From the NCBI GenBank assembly GCA_027859205.1, contig JAQIBH010000068.1, forward strand, positions 1 to 33,527: a stretch of DNA of 33,527 nucleotides, given 5' to 3'. Positions 9,371 through 17,603 of this stretch are shown one piece after another; position 1 is the first letter of the stretch; every line of letters begins with the position of its first letter. Under the pieces are notes generated by a model, which was not told the origin of the DNA, made no database searches, and worked only from the letters and a program-made list of their open reading frames with translations. This DNA comes from Bacteroidales bacterium (GTDB lineage: Bacteria > Bacteroidota > Bacteroidia > Bacteroidales > UBA12077). A program made the translations under genes and the position numbers.

Positions 9371-9946
9371 TTATAGGTTTCTAGAAACTGATGAGGTTAA
9401 AAGAAAAAACGAACTGCTTTCATCTATTGGTAAAAAGTGAAATTCAAGTTTGTTTCCTGTTTTTCGAGCTATGTCGATAAAGCCTAAACCTGCTCCACCT
9501 TTTTCAGAAAGTCTTCCCTCTTTCATCTGACTTTTATAAAGTTGCTTTAGACCTTCTCTGTCTAAGATGTTAATATGGTCAAGCATTTCAGTAAGTTCAA
9601 CGATCTTGTCGTTTTCGATAACATTACCAGTAGTAACATGATAGTCATCTTTCCCTTTACTTACCATAAATATTCCTCTGCCTGCAAATAAGAAATCATC
9701 CGATCCAAAAGAATCTGCATGCTTACTAATGTTTTGCAAACATTCAACCATAACATGAAATACCTTCTTCTGAACTGAATTTGCTTCTGACTCTTTTGCC
9801 ATGTTTGATTCAGTTAAAGAAGTAAACGCTTTGGTAATCTGGTGAGTAATCTCACCTTCGTATACCAGAGTGATTTCGTGTGCTTTCATAGAACGATAAA
9901 AATCATAGACAAATTCTAGAAAGCCTTTTACATTACTTTTATCCAT
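9371..9946 (-). CDS. SiaB family protein kinase (DUF6272-like, HATPase-type fold)
   Basis: 191 aa: 'FYRSMKAHEITLVYEGEITHQITKAF...VMVECLQNISKHA...GGAGLGFIDIARKTGNKLEFHF'; lies between SiaC-like and PP2C genes. Confidence 0.87.
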   Translation of the reverse strand: MDKSNVKGFLEFVYDFYRSMKAHEITLVYEGEITHQITKAFTSLTESNMAKESEANSVQKKVFHVMVECLQNISKHADSFGSDDFLFAGRGIFMVSKGKDDYHVTTGNVIENDKIVELTEMLDHINILDREGLKQLYKSQMKEGRLSEKGGAGLGFIDIARKTGNKLEFHFLPIDESSSFFLLTSSVSRNL

Positions 9947-9984
9947 AGTCTGTAAAATTAATATTTATTAAAATTAATAAAAAA

Positions 9985-12594
9985 TCAAAATTCTAATCCA
10001 ATTAGTAACACATCATCAATTTGTTTGGTTTTACCCTTCCATTTTTTAAAATACGTTGAAAACAGTGTTGAGTACTGTTGCATGGAAAGATCTTTATTTT
10101 CAACAATTTGAGATCTGATACGCTGTGGAGAATATTTTCTTCCTTCTGGTCCGCCTATTTGATCAGGCATGCCATCTGAGAAAATAAATATTTTATCTCC
10201 TTTAATTATTTCAATAGAATGATTAACAAAATCTTTTTCTGGTTTTTTTCTATGCGGAATACCACCAATTGCTTTCCGGTTTCCTTTATATTCAATTAAC
10301 TCACCATTTCTCAATAAATAGAGCGGTCTGTGAGCACCAGAATATTGTATTTCTTTCTTTTTTAAATTTATTCTACAAAATGCAATATCCATACCATCGC
10401 GAGCATCGGCATCAATTCTATCTTGTTTTAATGTTGTACGAACTCCATAATGCAATTTGTCAAGAATTTGTCCTGCATTATAATTAACATCGTGATCGAC
10501 AATATTGTTAAGTTGGAAAAACCCAATAAATGAAAGCAAAGCTCCAGGAACTCCATGGCCTGTGCAATCAACAGCAGAAATATACAATATATCTTCTTTT
10601 TTAAAGAACCATGGGAAATCACCACTTACAACGTCACGAGGCAAATAGAAGATAAAAGATTTTGGTAAATGCTCTTGTATTAGGGCAGTATTTGGTAGTA
10701 TTGATGACTGAATTCGTTGAGCATAATTAATACTTTCACTAATTTTCCTATTCTTATCTTTTATTTCAAGTTCGATTTGTTTTGCTTCGGTAATATCATG
10801 ACCTACAAACAAAATTGTCTCAAGTTCATTTTCATTAAATTCAGGAATAACATTATAATTCATTATTCTATTGCCAAGTTTTGCAGTAGGCATTGTTAGT
10901 TCTTGAATTATATTTTGATTGGTTCTTCTGATTTGTTTAATAGTATCTTTAAAGAAAGCAACAAGTGATGGCTCCATATCAAGTTCATCAATTCTTCCGT
11001 TTATTATATCTTTTGATTTAACCCCAATATAATCGTTAACCATAGGATTTGCATAAAAGAACTGTCCTTTTGTATTCATTCGAAGAATTAAATCCGGACT
11101 GTTTTCAGAAAGAGACTGCATTTTACTCTTCATTCTTTCTTCTTTCTCGGCTCTTTTTCTCTCTGTTATGTCTTGGGAGTTTAAAATAATTCCATTTATT
11201 GCAGGATCATTAAGTAAATTTCTACCAGTTGTTTCAATATGAATTTTTTGTCCATCCTTTTTAATGTAGGTATATTGAATGGCTCTTGGAGTGTGAGGAT
11301 CTTCTCTTAATTGATCAAACATTTCTTTCATTGCCGCTTCACCTTTTGCTGTCAATCGATCCATGTCTTTACCTCGCATCATTTCCTCAGGTGTATATCC
11401 AAGTATTTTTGTAACAGATGGACTTTGATATTTTAATTTAATATCACTATCGTATATTGATATTACTTCTGAAGCATTTTCTAATAAAGAGTGAAGTCTT
11501 TTTTGAGCATTTTCAACCTCTTTAATTTGAGTTTCAAGATTTTTATTTGAAATTTTAAGTTCCTCTTGAGTCGCTCTCATTTCCTCAGCATTCTGGCGGA
11601 GTTGCTCTTCGTTTGCTTTGAGTTCAACTGTCATTTGTTGAGACTCATGAAGCAACTTCTCCGTTTTCTGATTCATTCTTAAATTGTAGAGAGTACGAGC
11701 TATGATTTCTCCTAATTCTCTTAAAAACTCAATTGTTAGCTCTGGAAACTTGTCTTCAATTGAAGCAAATTCAATAATTCCTTGTAATTTCTCTTCTGCA
11801 ATTAAAGGAACAATTAATATACTCGAGGGTTTTTTATCTCCTAGAATCCCGGATGTTATAGAAGAATAATCTTCAGGAATTTCAGTTCGGTATACTATGT
11901 CTTGTTCGTAAGCACATTGACCAATTAATCCTTCTCCAATATGGAACTCCTGACTTATATATCTTTTTCTGTTATAAGCATAAGTAGCAACATTTCTGAG
12001 TTTTTTTGTCTCTTCATCATAGATATAAAAAGATCCTTGGAGTATGCTAATATATTTAATTAATTTAACGACTACTTCGTATGCTAACTCATCAATATCG
12101 TTGTTCATTCGAAGAATTCTAGAAATTAAATCATTACCTTCAGATATCCAGTTTTGTTCTTTTTCTTTTTTATTATTAGCAAGTAAATTGTTGCGCATAA
12201 CAATTAATGACCTTCCAATAATATCATCTTCGTTAATTAAATCTTCATTGTCATCGTAAACTCCTTCACCAATTTTTTTGGCAAAACGAGCATTCCTATT
12301 TATATCTTGGTCTCGCTGTTCTATTATTTTTTCAAAAGTAACTTTATCCTGTGCTCTTTTTTTAATTGAGAAGTATATTACAATTCCAACAATAATTGGA
12401 AGCAGATCAATTAACCAATGTATTGGGTTGGATTTGTGAATTTCAGTAATAGTATTAATAGAAACATTTAGATTATTATCTAATATATCAATCATCCAGG
12501 AGATAAAAAGAAATAATAGAGATGCTCCAACACCTATGATTATATCATTATATGTTATGGTACTTAATTTATTTTTCTGTTTCTTAACAGTCAT
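9985..12594 (-). CDS. Membrane GAF-PAS-PAS-SpoIIE/PP2C serine phosphatase (SiaA-like)
   Basis: Two N-terminal TM segments, GAF region, coiled coil, two PAS regions ('ILNSQDITERKRAEKEE', 'ILFVGHDITEAKQIE'), and SpoIIE domain 'FIFYLPRDVVSGDF...ISAVDCTGHGVPGALLSFIG...IFIFSDGMPDQIGG'. Confidence 0.92.
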   Translation of the reverse strand: MTVKKQKNKLSTITYNDIIIGVGASLLFLFISWMIDILDNNLNVSINTITEIHKSNPIHWLIDLLPIIVGIVIYFSIKKRAQDKVTFEKIIEQRDQDINRNARFAKKIGEGVYDDNEDLINEDDIIGRSLIVMRNNLLANNKKEKEQNWISEGNDLISRILRMNNDIDELAYEVVVKLIKYISILQGSFYIYDEETKKLRNVATYAYNRKRYISQEFHIGEGLIGQCAYEQDIVYRTEIPEDYSSITSGILGDKKPSSILIVPLIAEEKLQGIIEFASIEDKFPELTIEFLRELGEIIARTLYNLRMNQKTEKLLHESQQMTVELKANEEQLRQNAEEMRATQEELKISNKNLETQIKEVENAQKRLHSLLENASEVISIYDSDIKLKYQSPSVTKILGYTPEEMMRGKDMDRLTAKGEAAMKEMFDQLREDPHTPRAIQYTYIKKDGQKIHIETTGRNLLNDPAINGIILNSQDITERKRAEKEERMKSKMQSLSENSPDLILRMNTKGQFFYANPMVNDYIGVKSKDIINGRIDELDMEPSLVAFFKDTIKQIRRTNQNIIQELTMPTAKLGNRIMNYNVIPEFNENELETILFVGHDITEAKQIELEIKDKNRKISESINYAQRIQSSILPNTALIQEHLPKSFIFYLPRDVVSGDFPWFFKKEDILYISAVDCTGHGVPGALLSFIGFFQLNNIVDHDVNYNAGQILDKLHYGVRTTLKQDRIDADARDGMDIAFCRINLKKKEIQYSGAHRPLYLLRNGELIEYKGNRKAIGGIPHRKKPEKDFVNHSIEIIKGDKIFIFSDGMPDQIGGPEGRKYSPQRIRSQIVENKDLSMQQYSTLFSTYFKKWKGKTKQIDDVLLIGLEF

Positions 12595-12609
12595 ATTTTC
12601 GATAATGAT

Positions 12610-13380
12610 TTAAAACTTTAATAAAGTTTTGCCAATTTGATTAGACATACCTTCGAACAAGTCACTAAAGTTACGTTTAAATTCTTTAAAAGAAGCGAGC
12701 TCAACAATTGCCAATGTTTTATCTTCTAATATAATTGGAATAATTATTAAATGATTTGGAGAGCTACTTCCAAGTCCCGATAATATTGTTACATAATTAT
12801 CGGGGATATCCTTTAAATTTAAAGCGATTTTATTTTTAGCAACTTGACCTGATAATGTTTCACCTAAACTAAAGCTTTTTGGTTCTTCATCGCCAAAGTA
12901 GGCATATTTGCCTGCAATATTATAGGTGTCTTTGTCTTTATTTTTTACAAAAAATAGTCCCTGTACAATATCAAACTCCTTTGCAATGTTTGATAATATT
13001 TTTTCTGTGTATTTTTCTAAACTTAGTTTTGAATCAACTTTTGGTAATATTTTCTTAATATAAATTTCAACATCTAATAATTCTTCTTCGGTTTCACCTA
13101 TATCAACAATTTGTTGTGTTGATTTTTCATTGAATATATCAATTCCGTTATTAGAGTATTTTTCTTGAGTACTTTGTTTAGAGGAAACTAATATAGAAAG
13201 TATAAAAAGAATTAAGGTTAAAATTATTGCAACAATTAACAAAGTATTAATTGAATGATTATCAGAGATATTATATTCTAATAGTAAGTTCTGAATTTTC
13301 CCAAAAAGCACAAAGAATACAATAAATGTGGCAATAAGAGCTACAGAAGATAATATTTTATAAGTTCTATTTGTGTCCAT
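12610..13380 (-). CDS. Membrane-anchored GAF domain protein
   Basis: Two N-terminal TM helices then a GAF-like domain ('FSLGETLSGQVAKNKIALNLKDIPDNYVTILSGLG...LIIIPIILEDKTLAIVELASF'). Confidence 0.8.
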   Translation of the reverse strand: MDTNRTYKILSSVALIATFIVFFVLFGKIQNLLLEYNISDNHSINTLLIVAIILTLILFILSILVSSKQSTQEKYSNNGIDIFNEKSTQQIVDIGETEEELLDVEIYIKKILPKVDSKLSLEKYTEKILSNIAKEFDIVQGLFFVKNKDKDTYNIAGKYAYFGDEEPKSFSLGETLSGQVAKNKIALNLKDIPDNYVTILSGLGSSSPNHLIIIPIILEDKTLAIVELASFKEFKRNFSDLFEGMSNQIGKTLLKF

Positions 13381-13389
13381 TAGTAATTA

Positions 13390-13947
13390 TCATTTTAAAT
13401 TCAATAAAAATTTGATAATTTGTTCCGTTGTAAAAATATGATCAACACTTGTTAGGTTTAGCGAAGCTTCGGTCATTGTTTTTACTTGACATTCATTAGG
13501 ATCTTGAACAATTGCTAAGCCTCCTGCTTGTTTTAATTTCTTCAAACCATTCGCTCCATCGCGATTAGCGCCAGATAATATTATTCCAATTAATTTGTCG
13601 CGATAAGCTTGTGCTGCTGTTTCAAAAGTAAGATCAATCGATGGGCGAGAATGATTTACCGGTTCTTCGGTTGATAAAGCAATACGCTTATTTAATTCGA
13701 TATACATATGATAATTAGCCGGAGCAAGATATCCTTTCCCTGGTTTTATATTTTCTTTATCGTAAGGTTCAACAATAGGAATTGAAGATTTTATAGACAA
13801 AGCTTCGACAAAGCCTGAACGCACATGTTTTAATCTGTGCAAGCTTAATAATACAGGCAAAGGGAAATTAATAGGTAACGAATTTAAGATTTTCGTAATT
13901 ACCTGAAAACTTCCTGCTGACCCTCCAATTACTACTGCTTTGTACAT
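13390..13947 (-). CDS. cheB: CheB-type methylesterase, catalytic domain only (no receiver domain)
   Basis: 'VVIGGSAGS', 'LLSLHR', 'PGKGYLAPANYHM', 'IGIILSGANRDGANGLKKLKQAGGLAIVQDP' cover the CheB Ser-His-Asp motifs; 185 aa leaves no room for a REC domain. Confidence 0.9.
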   Translation of the reverse strand: MYKAVVIGGSAGSFQVITKILNSLPINFPLPVLLSLHRLKHVRSGFVEALSIKSSIPIVEPYDKENIKPGKGYLAPANYHMYIELNKRIALSTEEPVNHSRPSIDLTFETAAQAYRDKLIGIILSGANRDGANGLKKLKQAGGLAIVQDPNECQVKTMTEASLNLTSVDHIFTTEQIIKFLLNLK

Positions 13948-13952
13948 TTAGT

Positions 13953-14783
13953 TTATGATAATTTCTTTTTATAAATACTTTCTTCTTTGTTAATTAATGT
14001 GAAATCTTTATCTGAATTCCAGTAATCGATTATTTCATTATTTCCTACAATTAAATAACCTCCTGGAACTAATCCATTATAATTAATTTTAGTGTATCGC
14101 TCTTGTAAAATTTGATTAAAATAAATCATCTGATTTCGGAACAATACTAACTTTACACCCTTCGGATAATCATCAAATATAATATTTTGTTTTATAAATT
14201 TAGTATTCTCAATCAAAGAAGTATCCCAAAAAGCTTTCTCTCCTTCTTGAGTAAAAAATTCAGAAAGATCGCCTTCGCTAAATATTCTTTTATAATTAGC
14301 ATCATTTACTTCGATCTTTTTTGCATCGAAAATTCCTTTTTGAGTATTTTCAATAACAAGGTCACTAAGACTTGAGGCTATAAATTTAACATTCTTAAGT
14401 AGATTCAATTTCTTAAGTATAATAGCTGTTGAATACAATTCCTCGCCAGAAGCAACCTCGGGGAACCATATTTTAAAATTTATTGAATCTTGTATTTTAT
14501 TTGGGAATATTTCTTCTTTTAAAACTCTCCAAAGTGAGGGATCACGAAACATCTCCGTAGTTTCAACACATATACTCTGTAAGAATATTTCGAAAAAATC
14601 TTTTTCAGCTATAATCTTATTAATAAAGCCATCGGCATCTTTTAAATTTTTACTAATTATGATTTTTTCCACTCTACGCTTAAAAAATGTAAGAGCGTAA
14701 TTTTTAAAATCATAATTATAGACATCTTGTAATGTCTTTATTATATTTCGTGTATCAACTATGCCTAGTTCATATCTATTCAT
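13953..14783 (-). CDS. Divergent CheR-like protein, AdoMet-binding motif apparently degraded
   Basis: CheR-like layout ('FFKRRVEKIIISKNL', 'VETTEMFRDPSLWRVL') but 'WFPEVASGEELYS' replaces the canonical G-C-S-T-G-E/Q-E motif and 'LVLFRNQMIYF' replaces 'DLILCRNVIIYF'. Confidence 0.85.
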   Translation of the reverse strand: MNRYELGIVDTRNIIKTLQDVYNYDFKNYALTFFKRRVEKIIISKNLKDADGFINKIIAEKDFFEIFLQSICVETTEMFRDPSLWRVLKEEIFPNKIQDSINFKIWFPEVASGEELYSTAIILKKLNLLKNVKFIASSLSDLVIENTQKGIFDAKKIEVNDANYKRIFSEGDLSEFFTQEGEKAFWDTSLIENTKFIKQNIIFDDYPKGVKLVLFRNQMIYFNQILQERYTKINYNGLVPGGYLIVGNNEIIDYWNSDKDFTLINKEESIYKKKLS

Positions 14784-14805
14784 TGCATAATGCTTTTAAC
14801 ATCGT

Positions 14806-15645
14806 TTACTTTTTTTGATATGCCTGTCCCTTTTTATCAAATTGAGATGTAATCTCTCCGAGCATTGTTTCGTGCATACCCAAAACTAACAATCCCTTGG
14901 TATAAAGATGATCATGAAAAAGTTTAAATACTTTGTTCTGTAAGCTATATTTAAAGTAAATAATTACATTCCTACATAGAATAAGATCAAATTTTGCAAA
15001 ATATAAATTGCCCCCGTGCACTAAATCGTGTTGCCGGAATATTGGCTTTTGTCTTAAGAAATCATTTATCTGAATTGAATCAGATACCTTATCAATCTTA
15101 AAGTATTTCGAATAAGGGACATCATTATATTCTTCATAATTGTATGGATTTTCTTTTATAACTTTATCAAAGTTGTCAAGATATCCAATATTAAATCGAT
15201 ACTTATAATTTCCTTTTTTTGCTGCTTCAAGTGCATCGGTATTTAAATCACTTGCAAATATTTTTGCTTTGTCCAAAAGCCCAAGTTCATTTAATAAAAT
15301 CATCATTGAATAAACTTCTTGACCTGTAGAACAGCCGGCGTGCCAAATATTAATATTCCTATTTTCAGAAAACTCAGGTAGAATTCTATAACGCAAAGTT
15401 TGCCAAATTTGAGGATCACGAAAAAGCTCAGTAGTGTTAACGGTAATATCTCTCACCGTTTTTTCTAAGAAAGATTTATTAGTTTTTAATTTATTAATAA
15501 GCCCAAGAAGATCGGTATTGTTATCGATAAGAATTTTTTGTAAACGACGTTTAAGTGACTTTTCAGAATACTCACTAAAATCGTATCCCGATGTATTTTT
15601 AATGGTATTTACAAAAAATTGTGCTTCTTGATCAGATAGAACCAT
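14806..15645 (-). CDS. cheR: CheR-type protein-glutamate methyltransferase
   Basis: 'SLKRRLQKILIDNN', 'VNTTELFRDPQIWQTLR', 'NIWHAGCSTGQEVYSMMILL', 'FDLILCRNVIIYF'. Confidence 0.93.
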   Translation of the reverse strand: MVLSDQEAQFFVNTIKNTSGYDFSEYSEKSLKRRLQKILIDNNTDLLGLINKLKTNKSFLEKTVRDITVNTTELFRDPQIWQTLRYRILPEFSENRNINIWHAGCSTGQEVYSMMILLNELGLLDKAKIFASDLNTDALEAAKKGNYKYRFNIGYLDNFDKVIKENPYNYEEYNDVPYSKYFKIDKVSDSIQINDFLRQKPIFRQHDLVHGGNLYFAKFDLILCRNVIIYFKYSLQNKVFKLFHDHLYTKGLLVLGMHETMLGEITSQFDKKGQAYQKK

Positions 15646-16018
15646 CCGGTATTTTCAGTTAAAAAGTGATATTCTTAGTACGCTAATTTTCTAAAATAGT
15701 TTGTTTTAAGTGTGCAAAAATAGTTAATAAACTTGTATAGAAAAAATATGTCAATTTAAATTAATATAATTACTAAATATATTTCAAAATATGATTTTCA
15801 ATAAGTTAATGTCAAATTTGGGAATATAGAATTAAAGATATAAAAAATTCCGGATATCCTGTGTTTGTTCACGAGCATAATTTTTTTTAATATTGATAAA
15901 TTACATGGGGTAACAACGTTAAGAAAACATAACAATTAAACTGAAAATCAGACAGATAACATTTTAAAGAATAAAAGTACTATTTAACTCTTTCAACGAC
16001 TCTTAGATATTCCTTTGG

Positions 16019-16043
16019 GACTATCGATTTTATAGTCTTTTAT
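16019..16043 (+). other. Hairpin with T-rich tail in a 585-bp intergenic region (weak terminator-like)
   Basis: GACTAT (16019-16024), loop CGATTTT, ATAGTC (16032-16037), then TTTTATT. Confidence 0.25.
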
Positions 16044-16124
16044 TAAAAGTAAGATGATTATCATGCGTTTAACTTATGGCTTAAAATACGATTGTATAAA
16101 TTGAGTTAAACTTGATTTTAAATA

Positions 16125-16156
16125 TTTGTTCGGAGTATTAAATAATTATATCTTTG
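16125..16156 (+). promoter_or_regulatory. Bacteroidota-type promoter upstream of purQ
   Basis: TTTG (16125-16128), 20-nt spacer, TATCTTTG (16149-16156), matching the Bacteroides -33 TTTG / -7 TAnnTTTG consensus. Confidence 0.7.
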
Positions 16157-16230
16157 AAGTGAAATCAAGTTAATTCTCAAGATTTAATTTATTGTATATC
16201 AATCAGTTTGTAAAATAAAAATATTTTCTA

Positions 16231-16920
16231 ATGAAATTTGGAGTTGTTGTATTTCCCGGTTCAAATTGTGATCAAGACATGATATATGTTCTTCAAAATA
16301 TTATGGAGCACGAAGTTGTGAAACTATGGCATAAAGATACCGATATTCAGAATGTTGATGCTATTGTTCTACCCGGAGGATTTTCATATGGTGATTATCT
16401 TCGATCTGGTGCAATAGCACGTTATTCACCAATTATGGAAAAAGTAATTGAGTTTGCTAATAATGGAGGTTTTGTTTTTGGTGTTTGTAACGGATTTCAA
16501 ATTCTTTGTGAATCGGGATTATTACCGGGAGCATTATTGCATAACGATAATCAAAAATTTATATGTAAGAATATTAATATTGTTCCAGATAATAACACAA
16601 ATAGTATAACAGGTTTATTAAATACTGAAAAAGCACTAAAAATCCCTATTGCTCATGGTGAAGGTAGATATTATGCAAAAAAAGAGGTGTTACAGGAGAT
16701 GCGTCAGAAAGATCAGATAATATTTAGATATTGTGATGAACAAGGTGAAATAACTTCAGATTCAAATCCTAATGGTTCGGTTGAAAATATTGCAGGTGTT
16801 TGTAATGAGAAAAAGAATGTATTTGGAATGATGCCACATCCGGAACGTGCAGCAGATGATGAGTTGGGAAATACAGATGGTAGATTAATATTTGAATCAA
16901 TGTTAGCATTTATGAAATAA
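16231..16920 (+). CDS. purQ: Phosphoribosylformylglycinamidine synthase subunit PurQ
   Basis: 'KFGVVVFPGSNCDQDM', 'VLPGGFSYGDYLRSGAIA', 'GVCNGFQILCE', 'MMPHPERA'. Confidence 0.96.
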   Translation: MKFGVVVFPGSNCDQDMIYVLQNIMEHEVVKLWHKDTDIQNVDAIVLPGGFSYGDYLRSGAIARYSPIMEKVIEFANNGGFVFGVCNGFQILCESGLLPGALLHNDNQKFICKNINIVPDNNTNSITGLLNTEKALKIPIAHGEGRYYAKKEVLQEMRQKDQIIFRYCDEQGEITSDSNPNGSVENIAGVCNEKKNVFGMMPHPERAADDELGNTDGRLIFESMLAFMK

Positions 16921-16942
16921 TAAAATCGAGAAGATATAATAG

Positions 16943-16976
16943 AAAGCTTGAAATCATTTATTTTCAGGCTTTTTTG
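16943..16976 (+). terminator. Rho-independent terminator downstream of purQ
   Basis: AAAGCTTGAAA / TTTCAGGCTTT stem (one G-U), followed by TTTTTTG. Confidence 0.8.
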
Positions 16977-17149
16977 TTTTGTGTTTGTACATTAAACATT
17001 ATTATTTAGCGATAAAATCAATATCTGTAAAAAACATTTTTTAGGTTAACAGCGATAGTTTAAAGTAAATAATCGATAGATTTGATTCTGATCACAAAGC
17101 CTTAAAAGATTAAACCAAAATAAATAAAAATTAATATAATTGAATAATT

Positions 17150-17497
17150 ATGGCATATAAAATTTATCACAATACAAGATGTCGAAAAAGTCGTGCTGGT
17201 TTACAATATCTTCAAGATAAAGGAATAAAACCAACTATAATTGAATATTTAAAAGACCAGACATTTTCAGAAGAGAGTTTAAGAGAGCTTTTAATTAAAC
17301 TTGAATTAAAACCAAGTGAAATAATTAGAACTCAGGAAGCAGACTACAAGAATAAGTTTAAAGGCAAAGAATTCTCAGACAAAGAATGGATAAAGATTTT
17401 AGTAGAAAACCCCAAATTGATAAAACGACCAATTGTCGAAAAAGAGGGCAAGGCGGTTCTTGGAGATATTGTAGAACATATTGATGTATTGCTTTAA
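17150..17497 (+). CDS. arsC: ArsC/Spx-family reductase (arsenate reductase, glutaredoxin-type)
   Basis: 'YKIYHNTRCRKSRAGLQYLQDKGI...LKPSEIIRTQE...LVENPKLIKRPIV'. Confidence 0.87.
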   Translation: MAYKIYHNTRCRKSRAGLQYLQDKGIKPTIIEYLKDQTFSEESLRELLIKLELKPSEIIRTQEADYKNKFKGKEFSDKEWIKILVENPKLIKRPIVEKEGKAVLGDIVEHIDVLL

Positions 17498-17603
17498 ATT
17501 TTGTATCTTTTCAATTCTTATTTCAATCAAACTTTTCTGCGTTAATGGCTTGATTATGTGCTGAATATAAAAATCATAAATATAAACTAAAAATTACTTT
17601 TTT

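Noticed and set aside
10269-12259. Several 60-72 aa ORFs overlapping the PP2C gene on both strands
   Set aside because: Short, no motifs, fully inside a confident CDS.
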